From the NCBI GenBank assembly GCA_025526995.1, contig JAHLKG010000054.1, positions 1 through 19,356 on the forward strand: a DNA stretch of 19,356 nucleotides, given 5' to 3'. The notes under the pieces are model-generated. The model did no database searches. It was not told where the DNA came from and saw only the letters and a program-made list of their open reading frames with translations. This document shows, piece by piece, positions 18,723-19,356 of this stretch. This DNA is from Powellomyces hirtus. Its lineage: Eukaryota > Chytridiomycota > Chytridiomycetes > Spizellomycetales > Powellomycetaceae. The position numbers and the translations under genes were made by a program. Each line of letters begins with the position of its first letter. The stretch's first letter is position 1.

Positions 18723-18998
18723 TGAATAATAATAACAGTACGAGCAGGATTTCATGCAATTCACGCTCCATGCTGTCGCTCATGATTCTGCCTCACAGGT
18801 TCGGCTATAGGCGTAGCCCTTGGTATCAGCTTTGCTGCTATCCGCTGAAGGCGGCCAAGGACTACAACAGATAAGCGCGTTGGCTTGCAACCAACCAACA
18901 GAATAAATCCGTCCTGTCGTTCGTTATCCACGAACTCCTCGCACCCTCGGCTTATGCCTCAGGTCCACCGGACCTAGCCCACCGGCTCCGCCGGCAGT

Positions 18999-19060
18999 CG
19001 GTTTTGGTTTCCGAGCGCTCCTACCGGAGCGGCTGATTGCCCAATCCCCAGAATTTTTCT
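18999..19060 (-). pseudogene. Inverted Q element of a group I intron, split by a hairpin
   Basis: The reverse strand reads GGGGATTGGGCAATCAGC, then a hairpin CGCTCC-ggta-GGAGCG, then GGAAACCAAAACC. Without the hairpin this is the GATTGGGCAATCAGC/AGGAAACCAAAG element of the L1943 intron (about 1810). A small hairpin appears to have been inserted in, or to have replaced one base of, the conserved core. Confidence 0.6.
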
Positions 19061-19065
19061 GGGTG

Positions 19066-19356
19066 GACACCCAAGGGTGATGGCGGCAAAACAGCGACTG
19101 AGGCGAATCAGTGATTTTGATGCGGGCGGATCCCGGCTGAGGGCCGGGGGTATTTTCGATACCCAGTATCTGAGGAGCCTGGGCTACTTGCTGGCAAGGA
19201 TGCTGAGCCCGGCTGCCGCCGGGGCCATCCTACTTTTTACCATTAATTGATAAGCGACGGAATTATCACATTTGAAGATCTAGTCCACCACCTGAGAAAC
19301 TGTCGGTAGAACCGACGGCTGCGTGTATAAAGAACTAAGCAAAAGCAACCATCGGC
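19066..19356 (+). repeat. 290-bp direct repeat, copy B (reaches the window end)
   Basis: Second copy of 14528-14819, differing by one A in a run. The match extends to the last base of the window, so the repeat may be longer. Its left border is GACACCCAAGGG, following the inverted Q fragment. Confidence 0.85.

Larger units (their letters stand above)
15690..18900 (+). repeat. Array of GCG-[hairpin]-CCA units
   Basis: More than 40 units by eye. Each starts GCGT, runs into a self-complementary stem whose sequence differs from unit to unit, ends ACCA, and is followed by a short AT-rich spacer of the GAAAC(A/T)TTATTTAAAG kind. Examples: GCG-TCGGG-tcaa-CCCGA-CCA (15709-15728), GCG-TAGcCctcagGaCTA-CCA (16940-16960), GCG-TGGATC-ca-GATCCA-CCA (17916-17935), GCG-TCGT-acggccgc-ACGA-CCA (18535-18556). 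Larger GC-rich elements are nested in some units. Stem sequence varies while pairing and flanks hold, which argues for structure-based selection or copying. Open frames across it are artefacts. Confidence 0.75.

Noticed and set aside
15690..18900. CRISPR array
   Set aside because: The constant parts are only 3-4 bases, the variable parts are self-complementary, unit length is irregular, and no cas-like gene exists in an organelle context.

Overview
The window looks like part of a fungal mitochondrial genome, most likely from a chytrid-type fungus. Three things point there: organelle-type large and small rRNA genes on the + strand, several self-splicing introns with LAGLIDADG homing endonuclease genes, and a changed genetic code in which UAG is read as leucine. 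The endonuclease in the second rnl intron carries TAG inside its catalytic LAGLIDADG motif, exactly where the family has a hydrophobic residue. The LAGLIDADG reading frames in other introns are also restored, or fit their family better, only if TAG is Leu. UAG=Leu is known from chytrid mitochondria and some chlorophycean algae. The unfragmented rnl and a LAGLIDADG-bearing group II intron in it favour a chytrid, but the organism is inferred, not shown.

Layout. Positions 1-5935 hold the 3' part of rnl (from about E. coli position 1330 to the 3' end) in six exons split by five introns: group I at about L1915 (with an endonuclease relic), group I at about L1943 (complete single-motif endonuclease), group II at about L2059 (recognisable domains V and VI, wrecked endonuclease gene), group I at L2449 (no ORF) and group I at L2504 (two-motif endonuclease preceded by an unidentified reading frame). 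L2449 and L2504 are sister introns. Positions 5936-8744 hold no recognisable gene but diverged repeats, GC-rich double-hairpin elements and small hairpins separated by CATTAC/CATTCAT-like spacers. rns occupies about 8745-10017, uninterrupted. Positions 10441-14060 are AT-rich with no open frame even with UAG as Leu. From 14240 to the end, the DNA is built of group I intron fragments (some inverted), a 290-bp direct repeat, GC-rich hairpin elements and a long array of more than 40 short hairpin units with constant flanks (GCG before, CCA after) and variable but self-complementary stems.

How it works together: the two rRNAs are the only clearly functional genes. The introns must splice for rnl to be functional, and their endonucleases would maintain them by homing. 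The rest appears shaped by proliferating hairpin elements and intron debris. No tRNA gene and no respiratory-chain gene was found. All alignments to E. coli rRNA numbering were made by eye.
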